This document shows, piece after piece, positions 1 through 9,391 of a DNA stretch of 64,000 nt (positions within the stretch are counted from its first letter, which is position 1; each line of letters starts with the position of its first letter). The notes below the pieces were generated by a model that did not search any database, was not told the DNA's origin, and saw nothing but the letters and a program-made list of their open reading frames with translations. The translations under genes and the position numbers were made by a program. Origin of the DNA: Cedecea neteri. Lineage in GTDB: Bacteria; Pseudomonadota; Gammaproteobacteria; Enterobacterales; Enterobacteriaceae. The stretch is taken from the NCBI RefSeq assembly GCF_000758325.1, contig NZ_CP009459.1:1922001-1986000 (forward strand), in the 5' to 3' direction.

Positions 1-50
1 GTAACTCTACGAATTTTCAAACAAGTACCGAATAAGGTAAGCGAATATCC

Positions 51-977
51 ATGACAATTGCATTGGAACTGGAACAGTTAACGAAAACCTATCCCGGCGG
101 CGTCCAGGCGCTACGCGGGATAGATCTTCGCGTTGAAGCGGGTGATTTCTATGCGCTGCTCGGCCCTAACGGTGCGGGAAAATCCACCACCATCGGTATC
201 ATCAGCTCGCTGGTGAATAAAACCTCCGGCCGCGTGCGGGTGTTTGGCTACGATCTGCAAAAAGACGTGGTCAACGCCAAACGCCAGCTTGGTCTGGTTC
301 CGCAGGAATTCAACTTCAACCCGTTTGAAACGGTGCAGCAAATCGTCGTGCACCAGGCTGGCTACTACGGCGTTGAGCGCAGCGAAGCGATAGCGCGCAG
401 CGAAAAGTATTTAAAACAGCTCGATCTGTGGGAAAAACGCAACGAACGTGCCCGTATGTTATCCGGGGGGATGAAGCGCCGCCTGATGATTGCCCGTGCG
501 TTAATGCACGAACCTAAGCTACTGATTCTGGATGAACCAACCGCTGGCGTAGACATCGAGCTGCGCCGTTCTATGTGGGGCTTCCTGAAAGATCTCAACG
601 ACAAAGGCACCACCATTATTTTGACCACCCACTATCTGGAAGAAGCCGAAATGCTGTGCCGTAACATCGGCATTATCCAGCGTGGCGAGCTGGTGGAAAA
701 TACCTCGATGAAGTCGCTACTTTCCAAGCTGAAATCAGAAACCTTCATCCTGGATTTGGCCCCTAAAAGTCCACTACCTAAGCTGGATGGCTATCAGTAT
801 CGGCTGGTGGATACGTCCACGCTGGAAGTTGAAGTGCTGCGTGAACAGGGGATTAACAGTGTGTTTAGCCAGCTAAGCGCGCAGGGGATTCAGGTGCAAA
901 GTATGCGTAACAAAGCTAACCGTCTCGAAGAGTTGTTCGTGACGCTGGTAAACGGTAAACAAGGGGATCAGGCATGA
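51..977 (+). CDS. yadG: ABC transporter ATP-binding protein YadG
   Basis: This is the ATPase subunit of a two-gene ABC-2 type exporter, expected on the cytoplasmic face of the inner membrane. Residues 38-46 (GPNGAGKST) are the Walker A motif, 137-144 (LSGGMKRR) the ABC signature, and 157-168 (LLILDEPTAGVD) the Walker B and D-loop; TTHYLEEAE supplies the switch histidine. The length of 308 residues fits E. coli YadG. Its stop codon overlaps the start of yadH (ATGA), so the two are translationally coupled and should form one transporter. The substrate is unknown; the family resembles drug or polysaccharide exporters (DrrA/NodI type). The identification is firm, the cargo is not. Confidence 0.95.
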   Translation: MTIALELEQLTKTYPGGVQALRGIDLRVEAGDFYALLGPNGAGKSTTIGIISSLVNKTSGRVRVFGYDLQKDVVNAKRQLGLVPQEFNFNPFETVQQIVVHQAGYYGVERSEAIARSEKYLKQLDLWEKRNERARMLSGGMKRRLMIARALMHEPKLLILDEPTAGVDIELRRSMWGFLKDLNDKGTTIILTTHYLEEAEMLCRNIGIIQRGELVENTSMKSLLSKLKSETFILDLAPKSPLPKLDGYQYRLVDTSTLEVEVLREQGINSVFSQLSAQGIQVQSMRNKANRLEELFVTLVNGKQGDQA

Positions 978-1744
978 TGCAGCTGTACTGGGTGGCGCTG
1001 AAAAGCATCTGGACCAAAGAGGTTCACCGCTTCGCCCGTATCTGGATCCAGACGCTGGTTCCACCGGTCATCACCATGACCCTTTATTTCATTATCTTTG
1101 GGAACCTGATTGGCTCGCGTATCGGCGAAATGCACGGCTTCACCTACATGCAGTTCATCGTGCCGGGCCTGATCATGATGGCGGTGATCACTAACGCCTA
1201 TGCCAACGTTGCTTCGTCGTTCTTCAGCGCGAAGTTCCAGCGCAATATCGAAGAGCTGCTGGTGGCGCCGGTACCCACGCACGTGATCATCGCGGGCTAT
1301 GTTGGCGGTGGAGTCGCGCGTGGACTGTGCGTGGGTATTCTGGTCACGGCGGTGTCCCTGTTCTTCGTCCCATTCCAGGTGCATTCCTGGCTGTTCGTGG
1401 CGTTGACACTGGTACTGACGGCTATTTTGTTCTCGCTGGCCGGTCTGCTGAACGCCGTCTTTGCCAAAACGTTCGATGATATCAGCCTGATCCCGACCTT
1501 CGTGCTGACGCCGCTGACCTATCTGGGCGGGGTGTTTTATTCCCTGACCCTGCTGCCGCCTTTCTGGCAGGCTCTCTCGCACCTGAACCCAATCGTCTAC
1601 ATGATTAGCGGCTTCCGTTTTGGTTTCCTGGGCATTACCGATGTGCCATTGGTGACCACCGTCGGCGTGCTGGCAATCTTTATCGTCGTGTTTTACCTGC
1701 TGTGCTGGTATCTCATCCAGCGTGGCCGCGGATTGCGCACCTGA
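974..1744 (+). CDS. yadH: ABC-2 type transporter permease YadH
   Basis: This is the membrane subunit that pairs with YadG. The 256-residue protein has about six hydrophobic segments and the ABC-2 permease layout: a first membrane span around LVPPVITMTLYFIIFG, a central conserved region (NIEELLVAPVP), and a final span before a short basic tail (QRGRGLRT). The start overlaps the yadG stop by 4 nt. A Rho-independent terminator follows 12 bp after the stop, which closes the operon. The transported substrate is not evident from sequence. Confidence 0.95.
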   Translation: MMQLYWVALKSIWTKEVHRFARIWIQTLVPPVITMTLYFIIFGNLIGSRIGEMHGFTYMQFIVPGLIMMAVITNAYANVASSFFSAKFQRNIEELLVAPVPTHVIIAGYVGGGVARGLCVGILVTAVSLFFVPFQVHSWLFVALTLVLTAILFSLAGLLNAVFAKTFDDISLIPTFVLTPLTYLGGVFYSLTLLPPFWQALSHLNPIVYMISGFRFGFLGITDVPLVTTVGVLAIFIVVFYLLCWYLIQRGRGLRT

Positions 1745-1756
1745 TTATCCCTTCTT

Positions 1757-1784
1757 AAATCCCCCTCTTTAGGGGGATTTTTCT
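1757..1784 (+). terminator. Rho-independent terminator after yadGH
   Basis: An inverted repeat (AAATCCCCC, loop TCTTTA, GGGGGATTT) runs straight into a T-rich tract. It lies 12 bp after the yadH stop and separates yadGH from yadI. Confidence 0.9.
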
Positions 1785-1860
1785 TACGCCAAATTGATAC
1801 GCATCAGGCTACTTATTCAGCGTTCTGGCACACTGTCGCTCCATAAACAGGAGAGACTTT

Positions 1861-2292
1861 ATGCTTGGCTGGGTCATTGCCGGACACGACGACTACGCAC
1901 AAAAGATACTGGATGCTCTCGAGCAGCGTTTTGGGCCACAGCCTCAGTGCTGTGCGGTGAATTTCTGGCACGGGTTAAGTACCAATATGCTTAGCCGGAT
2001 GATGTGCGATGCTCTTCATCACTGCGATTCGGGTGATGGCGTTATCTTTCTGACCGATATCACCGGGGCGGAACCTTACCGGGCTGCGGCATTGATGAAC
2101 CATAAGCATGAGCATTGCGAAGTTATCGCCGGGGTAACGCTGCCGCTGCTTTTAGCGATGCGTGAACAGCGGGAAAATATCTCCAGCGAAGCCTTTCGGC
2201 AGCTTATTGTGGAGCAGGGCGGGGAGGCGGTGACTAGCCTTTGGCATCAGCAGCAAAAGAATCCGCCGTTTGTATTGCTGCACAATTATTAA
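1861..2292 (+). CDS. yadI: PTS EIIA-type (mannose/AgaF class) protein YadI
   Basis: This is a stand-alone phosphotransferase-system EIIA domain of the mannose/sorbose class, about 143 residues against 146 in E. coli. The N-terminal beta strand ends in AGHDDYA, where His9 matches the phosphorylated histidine of EIIA-Man (TGH motif). The later FLTDITGAEPYRAA segment matches the conserved strand-turn that carries the G-S-P loop in this fold. No EIIB, EIIC or EIID genes lie nearby, so its phosphoryl acceptor and sugar are unknown. AGGAGAG ends 6 nt before the ATG. It is transcribed alone, between the yadGH terminator and yadE. Confidence 0.88.
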   Translation: MLGWVIAGHDDYAQKILDALEQRFGPQPQCCAVNFWHGLSTNMLSRMMCDALHHCDSGDGVIFLTDITGAEPYRAAALMNHKHEHCEVIAGVTLPLLLAMREQRENISSEAFRQLIVEQGGEAVTSLWHQQQKNPPFVLLHNY

Positions 2293-2311
2293 GGGTATGT
2301 CTCTATTGAGG

Positions 2312-2339
2312 TTGGTATTCCTCTGTCTTTTGCTAAAAT
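2312..2339 (+). promoter_or_regulatory. candidate sigma-70 promoter for yadE
   Basis: TTGGTA (2312-2317) and TAAAAT (2334-2339) are separated by 16 bp, 45 bp before the yadE ATG. Each box is a partial match to consensus, so this is an inference from sequence only. Confidence 0.35.
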
Positions 2340-2383
2340 AATGACTTCCTTCCGTCTTCCCGACAAAAACTGACTAATTTGCC

Positions 2384-3634
2384 ATGTTAACTCGCCTTGT
2401 TTATTGCGTCATGCTGGTCATCAGCATCGGAACTGCTCAGGCTAGCCTGCTCAGTAGCCATGACACCCCCGCCCAATACATGCAAACCACCGAAGATGCC
2501 GATATCTGGGCGCAGGTTGGTGATAATGTGATTTCCGTCGGCCGCATCGGCCAGGGGCAAATCCTGGCGGTGGTGCCGACGCCCGCAGATTACTACGAGT
2601 TTAATTTTGGCTTCGGGACCGGGTTTATCGACAAGGCGCATCTTGGCCCCGTCAAAGGCAAGCAGCGAGTGGAAGACCGATTGGGCGATCTCAACAATCC
2701 GTTGAGTAACCAAAACTTGATCACCTTCCGTGACGTGGCTATCTATAGCGAGCCGGCAACCTCGTCAGCGGTGTTCGGCACGCTGGCAGATAACCTGCGT
2801 TATCCGATCATCGGCAAGCTCAAAGATCGCCTGAACCAGACCTGGTACCAAATCCGCATCGGCAACCGCCTGGGCTACATCAGCAGCCTGGACGCGCAGC
2901 CGGATAACGGCATTCCGGTTCTGACCTATCACCATATTCTGCGTGATGAGGAAAATACGCGTTTCCGCCATACGTCGACGACAACCTCGGTGGTGGCGTT
3001 CAGCAACCAGATGACCTGGCTGCGTGATATGGGCTACACCACGCTAACGATGTACCAGCTGGAAGGCTACGTGCGTAACCGTATGAATCTCCCGGCTCGC
3101 TCGGTGGTGATCACCTTCGATGACGGGTTGAAATCAGTCTATCGTTACGCGTTCCCGATTCTGAAACAGTACGGCTTTAAAGCGACGGCTTACATTATCT
3201 CGTCGCGCATTAAGCGCCATCCACAGACGTGGAATCCAAAGTCTCTGCAGTTTATGAGTATTTCTGAGCTGGAGGCGATTCAGAGCGTGTTCGATATTCA
3301 GTCGCATACGCATTTCCTGCATCGCGTGGATAACTACCGCCGCCCGATTCTTCTGAGCCGCAGCTACCACAATATCCTGTTTGATTTTGAGCACTCGCGC
3401 CGCGCGCTGTCGCAGTTCAATCCGCACGTGCTTTACCTGTCCTATCCGTTCGGTGGCTATAACGATGTTGCGGTGAAAGCGGCGAACGACGCAGGATTCC
3501 ATATGGCGGTAACCACGGTGCGTGGGAAGGTGAAACCGGGCGACAACCCGTTCTTGCTGAAGCGGCTGTATATTATGAGGACAGATTCGCTGGAGACGAT
3601 GTCGAGGACGATTACTAATCAGCCTGAGTCGTAA
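2384..3634 (+). CDS. yadE: exported polysaccharide deacetylase YadE
   Basis: This is a NodB-type carbohydrate esterase 4 protein with an N-terminal signal peptide (residues 1-20, cut after GTAQA). Residues about 30-170 form an SH3-like region with repeated short beta strands. The deacetylase domain follows, with ITFDDG at 243-248 (metal and catalytic aspartates 246 and 247) and the second metal motif SHTHFLH, with His308 and His313 spaced as in PgaB. The likely action is periplasmic N-deacetylation of an amino sugar polymer; the natural substrate is unknown. It has 416 residues against about 409 in E. coli. No strong ribosome binding site is visible before the ATG. It converges on panD across a short REP-like hairpin. 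Confidence 0.9.
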   Translation: MLTRLVYCVMLVISIGTAQASLLSSHDTPAQYMQTTEDADIWAQVGDNVISVGRIGQGQILAVVPTPADYYEFNFGFGTGFIDKAHLGPVKGKQRVEDRLGDLNNPLSNQNLITFRDVAIYSEPATSSAVFGTLADNLRYPIIGKLKDRLNQTWYQIRIGNRLGYISSLDAQPDNGIPVLTYHHILRDEENTRFRHTSTTTSVVAFSNQMTWLRDMGYTTLTMYQLEGYVRNRMNLPARSVVITFDDGLKSVYRYAFPILKQYGFKATAYIISSRIKRHPQTWNPKSLQFMSISELEAIQSVFDIQSHTHFLHRVDNYRRPILLSRSYHNILFDFEHSRRALSQFNPHVLYLSYPFGGYNDVAVKAANDAGFHMAVTTVRGKVKPGDNPFLLKRLYIMRTDSLETMSRTITNQPES

Positions 3635-3645
3635 GCTAACCAATT

Positions 3646-3669
3646 CCCTCTCCCGAGTGGGGAGAGGGG
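3646..3669. repeat. REP-like palindrome between yadE and panD
   Basis: CCCTCTCCC, a GAGT loop and GGGGAGAGGG form a strong stem between two convergent genes. It has the same core (CCCTCTCCC/GGGAGAGGG) as the palindromes at 13173-13195 and in the array at 22031-22287, so it is one member of a dispersed family. It may end transcription or protect the 3' ends of both mRNAs. Confidence 0.75.
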
Positions 3670-3675
3670 CGGTTG

Positions 3676-4056
3676 CTAGGCGACCTGAACCGGCACGGCT
3701 TTTGCGAGACGTTTCATCTCATTCTCACCGTCAAAGTAGGCCACTTTCGGCTGCCAGCTGCGCGCTTGCTCATCCGGCATAGTGACGTAGCTGGCGATAA
3801 TCAGGATGTCACCGACGTCAGCGCAGTGTGCCGCCGCGCCGTTGACGGAGATGATTTTAGAGCCGCGTTCACCGGCGATAGCGTAGGTAGAGAAACGCTT
3901 CCCGTTGGTGACGTTGTAGATGTCGATGGCTTCATATTCCAGAATGCCTGCCGCCTCAAGGAAGTCCTGATCGATGGCGCAGGAGCCTTCGTAATGCAAG
4001 TCCGCCTGAGTCACTTTGACGCGGTGTAACTTGCCTTGCAGCATGGTGCGAATCAT
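3676..4056 (-). CDS. panD: aspartate 1-decarboxylase PanD
   Basis: This enzyme makes beta-alanine from L-aspartate for pantothenate and coenzyme A synthesis. It is a pyruvoyl enzyme made as a proenzyme. The self-cleavage site Gly24-Ser25 is present (EGSC), with the conserved Lys9, His11 and Tyr22 around it, and the length of 126 residues is that of the E. coli protein. It is separated from panC by a terminator-like hairpin, so it probably has its own promoter. In E. coli a transposase-like gene (yadD/rpnC) lies between panC and panD; here the gap is only 92 bp and holds no gene. Confidence 0.98.
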   Translation of the reverse strand: MIRTMLQGKLHRVKVTQADLHYEGSCAIDQDFLEAAGILEYEAIDIYNVTNGKRFSTYAIAGERGSKIISVNGAAAHCADVGDILIIASYVTMPDEQARSWQPKVAYFDGENEMKRLAKAVPVQVA

Positions 4057-4080
4057 AAACTTGAACCTTTGTTACTGGGC

Positions 4081-4106
4081 TTAAAAAGCGCGGATATCAC
4101 CCGCGC
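4081..4106 (-). terminator. terminator after panBC, before panD
   Basis: On the minus strand GCGCGG, GTGATAT and CCGCGC form a stem followed by TTTTTAA. It lies 42 bp past the panC stop and upstream of panD, so it should end or attenuate the panBC message. Confidence 0.8.
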
Positions 4107-4148
4107 CGTGGATATTCGAGGCAGTATTGCCCTTTTTATTTGGGCTGT

Positions 4149-5003
4149 CTACTGCGCCAGATCGACGGTGACGTTATCAATCAGTCGGGCCTGACCGAGC
4201 CAGGCCGCCATCAGGATCACCGCACGTTTGCTTTCCGCTGACAGCTCCAACAAAGTGTCCGCATCGCGGATTTGCAGGTCATCTGAACGGAAACCTTTTT
4301 CGTTCAGTTCTGTTGCCGCGAGAATCAGCATCTCTTCAGTATCACGGTCGCCGCCGCGCAGTTTGTCAGCCAGGCCGTTCATCACCTTGCTTAATCCCGG
4401 GGCGATTTTACGCTGATCCGCCGTCAGGTAACCATTACGTGAGCTGAGCGCCAGACCGTCTTTTGCGCGCACGGTCGGCACGCCAACAATTTCAATGTCG
4501 TAACCCATATCGGCGACCATTTTGCGGATCAGCGCCAACTGCTGATAATCCTTCTGGCCAAAACAGGCGACGTCGGGCTGCACGAGATTGAACAGCTTGC
4601 TGACGATGGTGGATACACCACGGAAATGCCCTGGGCGGCTGGCGCCTTCCAGCATAGTGGAGATGCCTGGCACATCCACAAAGGTTTGCGTGTCGAGGCC
4701 CTGAGGGTAAACGTCAACCGGCGCCGGGGCAAAGACCATATCCACCTTGCGGCGGTTCAGTTTTTCGCAATCTTCCTGCAGTGTGCGCGGGTAGCGGGCT
4801 AAGTCGTCCGGTCTGTCAAACTGCATCGGGTTAACGAAAATACTGACCACGACCACATCAGCAACGGCTTTGGCTTCTTCCACCAGCGTCATGTGCCCAT
4901 CGTGCAGGTTGCCCATGGTCGGCACCAGGGCAATGCGTTTCCCTTCCTGACGCCAGCGGCGAATCTGCTGGCGCAGCAGCGGTAACGTTTCGATAATCAG
5001 CAC
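4149..5003 (-). CDS. panC: pantothenate synthetase PanC
   Basis: This cytoplasmic ligase condenses pantoate with beta-alanine using ATP. The ATP-binding HIGH-like motif is in [10 protein letters not shown] near the N-terminus and the KMSKS-like loop is LSSRNGYL. The longest open frame extends 41 codons further upstream, but those residues overlap the end of panB and have no counterpart in the family. The GTG at 5003, 9 nt after a GGAG, gives 284 residues beginning MLIIETLP, as in E. coli (283). It follows panB by 13 bp and shares its transcript. The three pan genes together supply pantothenate. Confidence 0.96.
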   Translation of the reverse strand: MLIIETLPLLRQQIRRWRQEGKRIALVPTMGNLHDGHMTLVEEAKAVADVVVVSIFVNPMQFDRPDDLARYPRTLQEDCEKLNRRKVDMVFAPAPVDVYPQGLDTQTFVDVPGISTMLEGASRPGHFRGVSTIVSKLFNLVQPDVACFGQKDYQQLALIRKMVADMGYDIEIVGVPTVRAKDGLALSSRNGYLTADQRKIAPGLSKVMNGLADKLRGGDRDTEEMLILAATELNEKGFRSDDLQIRDADTLLELSAESKRAVILMAAWLGQARLIDNVTVDLAQ

Positions 5004-5016
5004 AACCTGTCTCCTG

Positions 5017-5811
5017 TCAGTAAAAACTGTGTTCGTTGCCCGGATAACTGCCGGATTCGACTTCACTAATGTACTGGCGCACCGCGGCGCGAATATCGCC
5101 GGTCTCAGCGAGGAAATTCTTTGCAAACTTAGGAATATGGCCGCCGGTTATCCCGAAGGCATCATGCATGACCAGAATCTGCCCGTCCGTGACGTTGCCC
5201 GCGCCGATGCCAATCACCGGGATAGAAAGCGCTTCGGTTACGCGCTTAGCCAGCTCGACGGGAACGCATTCCAGCACCAATAACTGAGCGCCAGCGGCTT
5301 CCAGCGCCAAAGCATCGTCCAGCAGCGTTTGCGCGGCCTGCTCGTCACGGCCCTGCACTTTATAACCGCCAAAAATATTGACCGACTGCGGCGTTAGCCC
5401 CAAATGGCCACAAACCGGAACGGCGCGCTCCGTCAGCATTTTCACCGTGTCAGCCAGCCAGCGTCCGCCTTCGATTTTCACCATGTTAGCCCCGGCGCGC
5501 ATTACCTCCGCGGAGTTGGCAAATGCCTGCTCCGGCGTGGCATAGGCCATAAACGGCAGGTCGGCCAGCAGCAGGCAGTTTGGTGCACCGCGGCGAACTG
5601 CACGAGTGTGGTAGGCAATGTCTGCCACCGTGACCGGCAGCGTAGAGTCGTGGCCCTGCACCGTCATGCCCAGCGAATCGCCAACCAGCAAAACGCCGAC
5701 GCCTTCGTCAGCAAACAGCTTAGCGAAGCTAAAGTCATAGGCGGTAAGGGTGGCGAATTTCTTTTTGTCCTGCTTGAGCTTACGCAGGGTGGAGGTGGTA
5801 GTGGGTTTCAT
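5017..5811 (-). CDS. panB: ketopantoate hydroxymethyltransferase PanB
   Basis: This is the first committed step of pantothenate synthesis: transfer of a hydroxymethyl group from methylene-tetrahydrofolate to alpha-ketoisovalerate. The conserved TAYD(F)SFAKLFAD N-terminus, the metal-binding VGDSLGM, and the KIEGG, VCGHLGL and IGIGAG segments are all present. Three ATG codons stand in a row (5817-5809). The third, with CCGGGG 6 nt upstream, gives 264 residues, the E. coli length; using the first would add two methionines. The folK gene lies just upstream, so the folate and pantothenate steps are on one transcript. Confidence 0.96.
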   Translation of the reverse strand: MKPTTTSTLRKLKQDKKKFATLTAYDFSFAKLFADEGVGVLLVGDSLGMTVQGHDSTLPVTVADIAYHTRAVRRGAPNCLLLADLPFMAYATPEQAFANSAEVMRAGANMVKIEGGRWLADTVKMLTERAVPVCGHLGLTPQSVNIFGGYKVQGRDEQAAQTLLDDALALEAAGAQLLVLECVPVELAKRVTEALSIPVIGIGAGNVTDGQILVMHDAFGITGGHIPKFAKNFLAETGDIRAAVRQYISEVESGSYPGNEHSFY

Positions 5812-5855
5812 CATCATCCCCGGAGAAAGGTTAGAACAGGATACGGGCGCGCTGT

Positions 5856-6335
5856 TTACCAGCGAGTGATGCCCTCCTGGGAGAGGCTAGCCAGTATCGC
5901 GGCAACAGATTGCCCGTCGGGAAAGCGGCATTCCGGTGCTATTTCTAGCAGAGGAACCAGCATAAACGCGCGGTTCTTCATGTCGTAATGAGGCACAGTC
6001 AGGCGTTCGGTGTGCATCACCTCATCGCCAAACAGCATCAGATCGAGATCTAACGTCCGCGGCCCCCAGCGCTCTGCTTTGCGCACGCGGCCATGCTCCA
6101 GTTCAATACGCTGAGTATGGTCCAGAAGGGCTTCTGCAGACAGGCCGGTGTCCAGCACCACGGCAGCATTCAGATAATCTGGCTGATCCTGTGGGCCAAG
6201 CGGGGGAGTGCGATAAAACGAAGACGTGGCCACCATTCGGCTTTGTGGAATGGCGGCCAGGGCGTCAAGGGCAGATGAAACCTGCTCCAGCGGCGACGCC
6301 TGATTGCTGCCCAGCGCGATATACGCGAGGGTCAT
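5856..6335 (-). CDS. folK: HPPK, 6-hydroxymethyl-dihydropterin pyrophosphokinase FolK
   Basis: This enzyme transfers pyrophosphate from ATP to 6-hydroxymethyl-7,8-dihydropterin in folate synthesis. The family signature is complete: YIALGSN at the N-terminus, [11 protein letters not shown], the catalytic loop, and [14 protein letters not shown] with the two magnesium aspartates. The length is 159 residues, equal to E. coli. Its ATG overlaps the pcnB stop by 4 nt (ATGA), so it is probably translated by coupling to pcnB. Confidence 0.97.
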   Translation of the reverse strand: MTLAYIALGSNQASPLEQVSSALDALAAIPQSRMVATSSFYRTPPLGPQDQPDYLNAAVVLDTGLSAEALLDHTQRIELEHGRVRKAERWGPRTLDLDLMLFGDEVMHTERLTVPHYDMKNRAFMLVPLLEIAPECRFPDGQSVAAILASLSQEGITRW

Positions 6336-7732
6336 GAATTACCTTCGCGGCGCGGCGCACGTTTGCGCGGACGACGGGTACGGCGGCGTGCGGCAGGCTC
6401 ATCGCCAAGGTCGTTCAGCATATCTTTTTGCATTGGCGGCGCAGCTACCTGGAACTCGCCCCACCATTTGGTCAGACGCAGCAGTTCCTGGTTGTTCTCG
6501 ACTTCCGCGCGCAGCGCCAGCAGATCGTAAGACGCCCGGAACTTAGGATGCTCCATCAGCTTCCAGGCGCGTTTACCCTGGCGGCGGGACAGACGAAGCT
6601 GCAGGCCCCAGATGTCACGCACCAGCGTAGTAATACGTTTTGGAATCGCCAGCGCACGGCAGGCTTCATCCAGCACTTCATTCATTGCCAGCGCAAAGGC
6701 GTCGTAGTAGGCGAGGCCGCTTTCCTGGGCGATTTTTTGCGCCATTTCCAACTGCGGATACCAGAACATCGCCGCAAAAAGGAACGCCGGATTTACGCGC
6801 ATATCGTTATGAATGCGGGTATCGGTGTTCTTCAGCACCAGCGCAATAATGCGCTCCATCGGGCTGTCGCCCTGCTCGGTGAAGTAGCGGGTGATAATCG
6901 GGAACAGCGGCTGGAAGAGCTGATATTCACGCAGCAGCTGGTAGGTTTCAAACCCGTATCCGGCCTGCAGAAGTTTGAGCGACTCTTCAAACAGACGCGC
7001 CGGGGGCACATCGTTCAGCAGCGTGGCAAGGCGAGGGATCGGCTCGCCGGTTTCCGGGCTGATGGTCATATTCAGCTTGGCGGCAAAGCGCACGGCGCGC
7101 AGCATTCGCACCGGATCTTCGCGGTAGCGCGTTTCCGGATCGCCAATCAGGCGAATAATGCCTTTGTTCAGATCGTTCAGGCCGCCGACGTAATCCCGCA
7201 CGGAGAAATCGGCCACGCTGTAGTAAAGACTGTTGATAGTGAAGTCGCGGCGTTGAGCATCTTCTTCGATAGAGCCAAAGATGTTATCGCGCAGCAGCAT
7301 GCCGTTCTGGCCACGCTGCGAGGTCTGACGGTCGGCAGACTGCTGCTCTTCATGATGGCCGCGGAAGGTGGCCACTTCGATGATTTCTGGCCCGAACATC
7401 ACGTGAGCCAGGCGGAAACGGCGGCCAACCAGGCGGCAGTTACGGAACAGTTTGCGGACTTGTTCTGGCGTCGCGCTGGTGGTGACGTCGAAATCTTTCG
7501 GTTTTTTCCCCAGCAGCAGGTCGCGAACGCCGCCGCCGACGAGGTAGGCCTCGTAGCCTGCTTTGTTTAAACGGTAGAGCACCTTGAGGGCATTTTCACT
7601 GATATCTTTGCGGGAAATAGCGTGCTGGTCACGCGGGATAACAGTAATGTGCGGGAGAGTTTCGGTCTCCTCGACCACGACGTCATCGCGGTTAAGCACC
7701 TTGCGGCAAAAATTAGCGACTCGGGTAAAAAT
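6332..7732 (-). CDS. pcnB: poly(A) polymerase I PcnB, probable AUU start
   Basis: PcnB adds 3' poly(A) tails that speed RNA decay and control plasmid copy number. The class II nucleotidyltransferase core is visible: [20 protein letters not shown] with the catalytic aspartates, the [11 protein letters not shown] segment, and [17 protein letters not shown]. The C-terminus is strongly basic ([14 protein letters not shown]), as expected for RNA binding. The E. coli protein starts at a rare AUU with the residues (M)[12 protein letters not shown]; here the same residues follow an ATT at 7732-7730, which has GAGGTG 4 nt upstream. That gives 466 residues (465 in E. coli). The only in-frame standard-type start upstream is a TTG at 7753 without a good ribosome site. 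Confidence 0.93.
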   Translation of the reverse strand: MFTRVANFCRKVLNRDDVVVEETETLPHITVIPRDQHAISRKDISENALKVLYRLNKAGYEAYLVGGGVRDLLLGKKPKDFDVTTSATPEQVRKLFRNCRLVGRRFRLAHVMFGPEIIEVATFRGHHEEQQSADRQTSQRGQNGMLLRDNIFGSIEEDAQRRDFTINSLYYSVADFSVRDYVGGLNDLNKGIIRLIGDPETRYREDPVRMLRAVRFAAKLNMTISPETGEPIPRLATLLNDVPPARLFEESLKLLQAGYGFETYQLLREYQLFQPLFPIITRYFTEQGDSPMERIIALVLKNTDTRIHNDMRVNPAFLFAAMFWYPQLEMAQKIAQESGLAYYDAFALAMNEVLDEACRALAIPKRITTLVRDIWGLQLRLSRRQGKRAWKLMEHPKFRASYDLLALRAEVENNQELLRLTKWWGEFQVAAPPMQKDMLNDLGDEPAARRRTRRPRKRAPRREGNS

Positions 7733-7788
7733 AGTCCACCTCGGCAGTGTCAATCATAGGGACAAAAAAAACAGCGGCTAATCATAGC

Positions 7789-8673
7789 TCAGTGTGGGGC
7801 ATTTGAGAATGATGTATTCACCGGCACATTATTAAGCGACCAGTTCATTACGGCTTGCTCGAGCAACCTTTCCAACGTCAGATCCTGCCAGCCGTCCGCT
7901 ACTTGTTGATTTAAAAAGCTCAGCGCTTCTACCAGCAACGGGCGAGGATCGCCCTGCGGCAGCGCGGGGGCGTGATTCTGTTTCGAAAGCTTAGAACCCT
8001 GCTCGTTGAGCGCCAGCGGCAGATGAATATAGCCGGGAGCGGGCCAGCCAAACTGCTGGTATAGCGAGATTTGCCGCACCGTCGGTTCAATCAAATCTGC
8101 ACCGCGTACGATCTCCGTCACGCCCTGAAAATGGTCATCCACGACGACAGCAAGATTATAGGCGAACAGGCCGTCACGGCGGTGAATGATGAAATCTTCC
8201 CGCGCCAGGGCCTCATCGGCGTGCAGTTCCCCGCGCAGGCCGTCCTGGAAGCTCAAAACCGGGTTGTTTTGCACCAGGCGCATTGCGGCGTTTTGTGGTC
8301 CGTTGCCAAGGGTTCTGCAATGTCCATCGTAGAAACCACCGATCTGCTGAATACGGTTGCGGGTGCAGGTGCAGTAGTAGCTCAGCCCCTGCTGCTGGAG
8401 CCAGTCCAGCGCGGCACGGTAGGCTTCATGGCGGTGAGACTGCCACAGAACGTCGCCATCCCAGTGCAGACCGTAATGCTCAAGCTGTTTGAGGATGGTA
8501 TCGGCGGCGCCGGGCACTTCGCGAGGAGGGTCGATATCTTCGATGCGTACCAGCCAGCGACCCTGTTGAGCACGAGCCTGAAGGTAGCTGCCGAGAGCGG
8601 CAATCAGTGAGCCAAAATGCAGTTCCCCGGAAGGCGAGGGGGCAAAACGGCCAATGTAGAGTTGAGCTGACAT
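7789..8673 (-). CDS. gluQ: glutamyl-Q tRNA(Asp) synthetase GluQ
   Basis: This truncated glutamyl-tRNA synthetase paralogue loads glutamate onto the queuosine base of tRNA-Asp. The class I motifs are seen as [14 protein letters not shown] (HIGH equivalent) and KLSKQN (KMSKS equivalent). A zinc-binding segment follows the pattern CTCTR...YDGHC. The anticodon-binding domain is absent, as is normal for the family. The ATG at 8673 gives 294 residues starting [10 protein letters not shown]; the longer frame runs back into dksA without homology. It lies downstream of dksA, with a hairpin in the 71-bp gap. Confidence 0.95.
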   Translation of the reverse strand: MSAQLYIGRFAPSPSGELHFGSLIAALGSYLQARAQQGRWLVRIEDIDPPREVPGAADTILKQLEHYGLHWDGDVLWQSHRHEAYRAALDWLQQQGLSYYCTCTRNRIQQIGGFYDGHCRTLGNGPQNAAMRLVQNNPVLSFQDGLRGELHADEALAREDFIIHRRDGLFAYNLAVVVDDHFQGVTEIVRGADLIEPTVRQISLYQQFGWPAPGYIHLPLALNEQGSKLSKQNHAPALPQGDPRPLLVEALSFLNQQVADGWQDLTLERLLEQAVMNWSLNNVPVNTSFSNAPH

Positions 8674-8697
8674 TTTTTGGGGTGCAATAAAGTAATA

Positions 8698-8720
8698 TGG
8701 CGGGAGAGTCTCCCGCCATA
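8698..8720 (-). terminator. perfect palindrome after dksA
   Basis: ATGGCGGGAGA and its exact complement surround a single base, 24 bp past the dksA stop. No run of T follows on the minus strand. It is more likely a partial terminator or mRNA-stabilising hairpin that uncouples abundant dksA mRNA from gluQ than a full stop. Confidence 0.65.
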
Positions 8721-8744
8721 GAGGTCTGGCATTTCCGAGAGCCG

Positions 8745-9200
8745 TTAGCCGGCCATCTGTTTTTCGCGGATTTCTGCCAACGTTTTGCAGTCGATACACA
8801 AATCAGCGGTCGGACGTGCTTCAAGGCGACGAATGCCGATTTCTACACCGCAGGATTCGCAGTAGCCGAAATCTTCGTCTTCCACTTTCTTGAGCGTTTT
8901 TTCGATCTTTTTGATCAGTTTGCGTTCACGATCGCGGTTACGCAGTTCAAGGCTGAACTCTTCTTCCTGGGCCGCACGGTCTACCGGGTCCGGGAAGTTA
9001 GCCGCTTCATCCTGCATGTGCGAAACGGTGCGATCTACCTCGTCCCTGAGCTGATTACGCCATGCTTCAAGAATAAGCTTGAAGTGCGACAGCTGGGCTT
9101 CGTTCATGTACTCTTCGCCCGTTTTCTCCTGGTATGGCTCCACCCCAGCGATGGCGAGAATACTCAGGGACGACGTTTTACGCTTTTGCCCTTCTTGCAT
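8745..9200 (-). CDS. dksA: RNA polymerase-binding transcription factor DksA
   Basis: DksA enters the RNA polymerase secondary channel and acts with ppGpp in the stringent response. The 151-residue protein is almost identical to the E. coli one. The coiled-coil region carries the acidic tip DPVDRAA (Asp71 and Asp74), and the C-terminal zinc finger has the pairs CESC and CIDC. The ATG at 9200 is chosen because AAGGAGA lies 6 nt upstream and the protein begins [10 protein letters not shown]; six extra upstream codons are not conserved. It is preceded by its own promoter. Confidence 0.98.
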   Translation of the reverse strand: MQEGQKRKTSSLSILAIAGVEPYQEKTGEEYMNEAQLSHFKLILEAWRNQLRDEVDRTVSHMQDEAANFPDPVDRAAQEEEFSLELRNRDRERKLIKKIEKTLKKVEDEDFGYCESCGVEIGIRRLEARPTADLCIDCKTLAEIREKQMAG

Positions 9201-9258
9201 GTTGCTTCTCCTTAACACGCACTTATCGGTCCCCTGTCGGGGTAAAATCAGGCCGCTA

Positions 9259-9287
9259 TAAATAGCAGATGCTTTTCAGGTTGGCAA
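9259..9287 (-). promoter_or_regulatory. candidate dksA promoter with GC-rich discriminator
   Basis: On the minus strand TTGCCA and TATTTA are separated by 17 bp, followed by the GC-rich stretch TAGCGGCC where transcription would start. A GC-rich discriminator is typical of promoters inhibited by ppGpp and DksA, which would fit autoregulation. The promoter is about 60 bp upstream of the dksA ATG. Confidence 0.6.
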
Positions 9288-9391
9288 TTATATAAACTCC
9301 TCTCTTGACAACCGTGTGAAGAAAAGCTTATTTGCGAAACGACCCGACTATAAAAAAGACAATACGTTATCTGTCCTTAACCAGATGCTGA

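Noticed and set aside
12-50. Search for a promoter or upstream gene before yadG
   Set aside because: Only 50 bp are available, with no clear -10/-35 pair; the upstream gene lies outside the window.
4149-5126. Long form of PanC with 41 extra N-terminal residues
   Set aside because: The extra residues overlap panB, are not family-like, and the internal GTG has a good ribosome site and gives the standard length.
6428-7570. A 380-codon open frame on the plus strand opposite pcnB
   Set aside because: The sequence is rich in H, Q and R, as reverse-strand shadows often are. No ribosome site or neighbour supports it.
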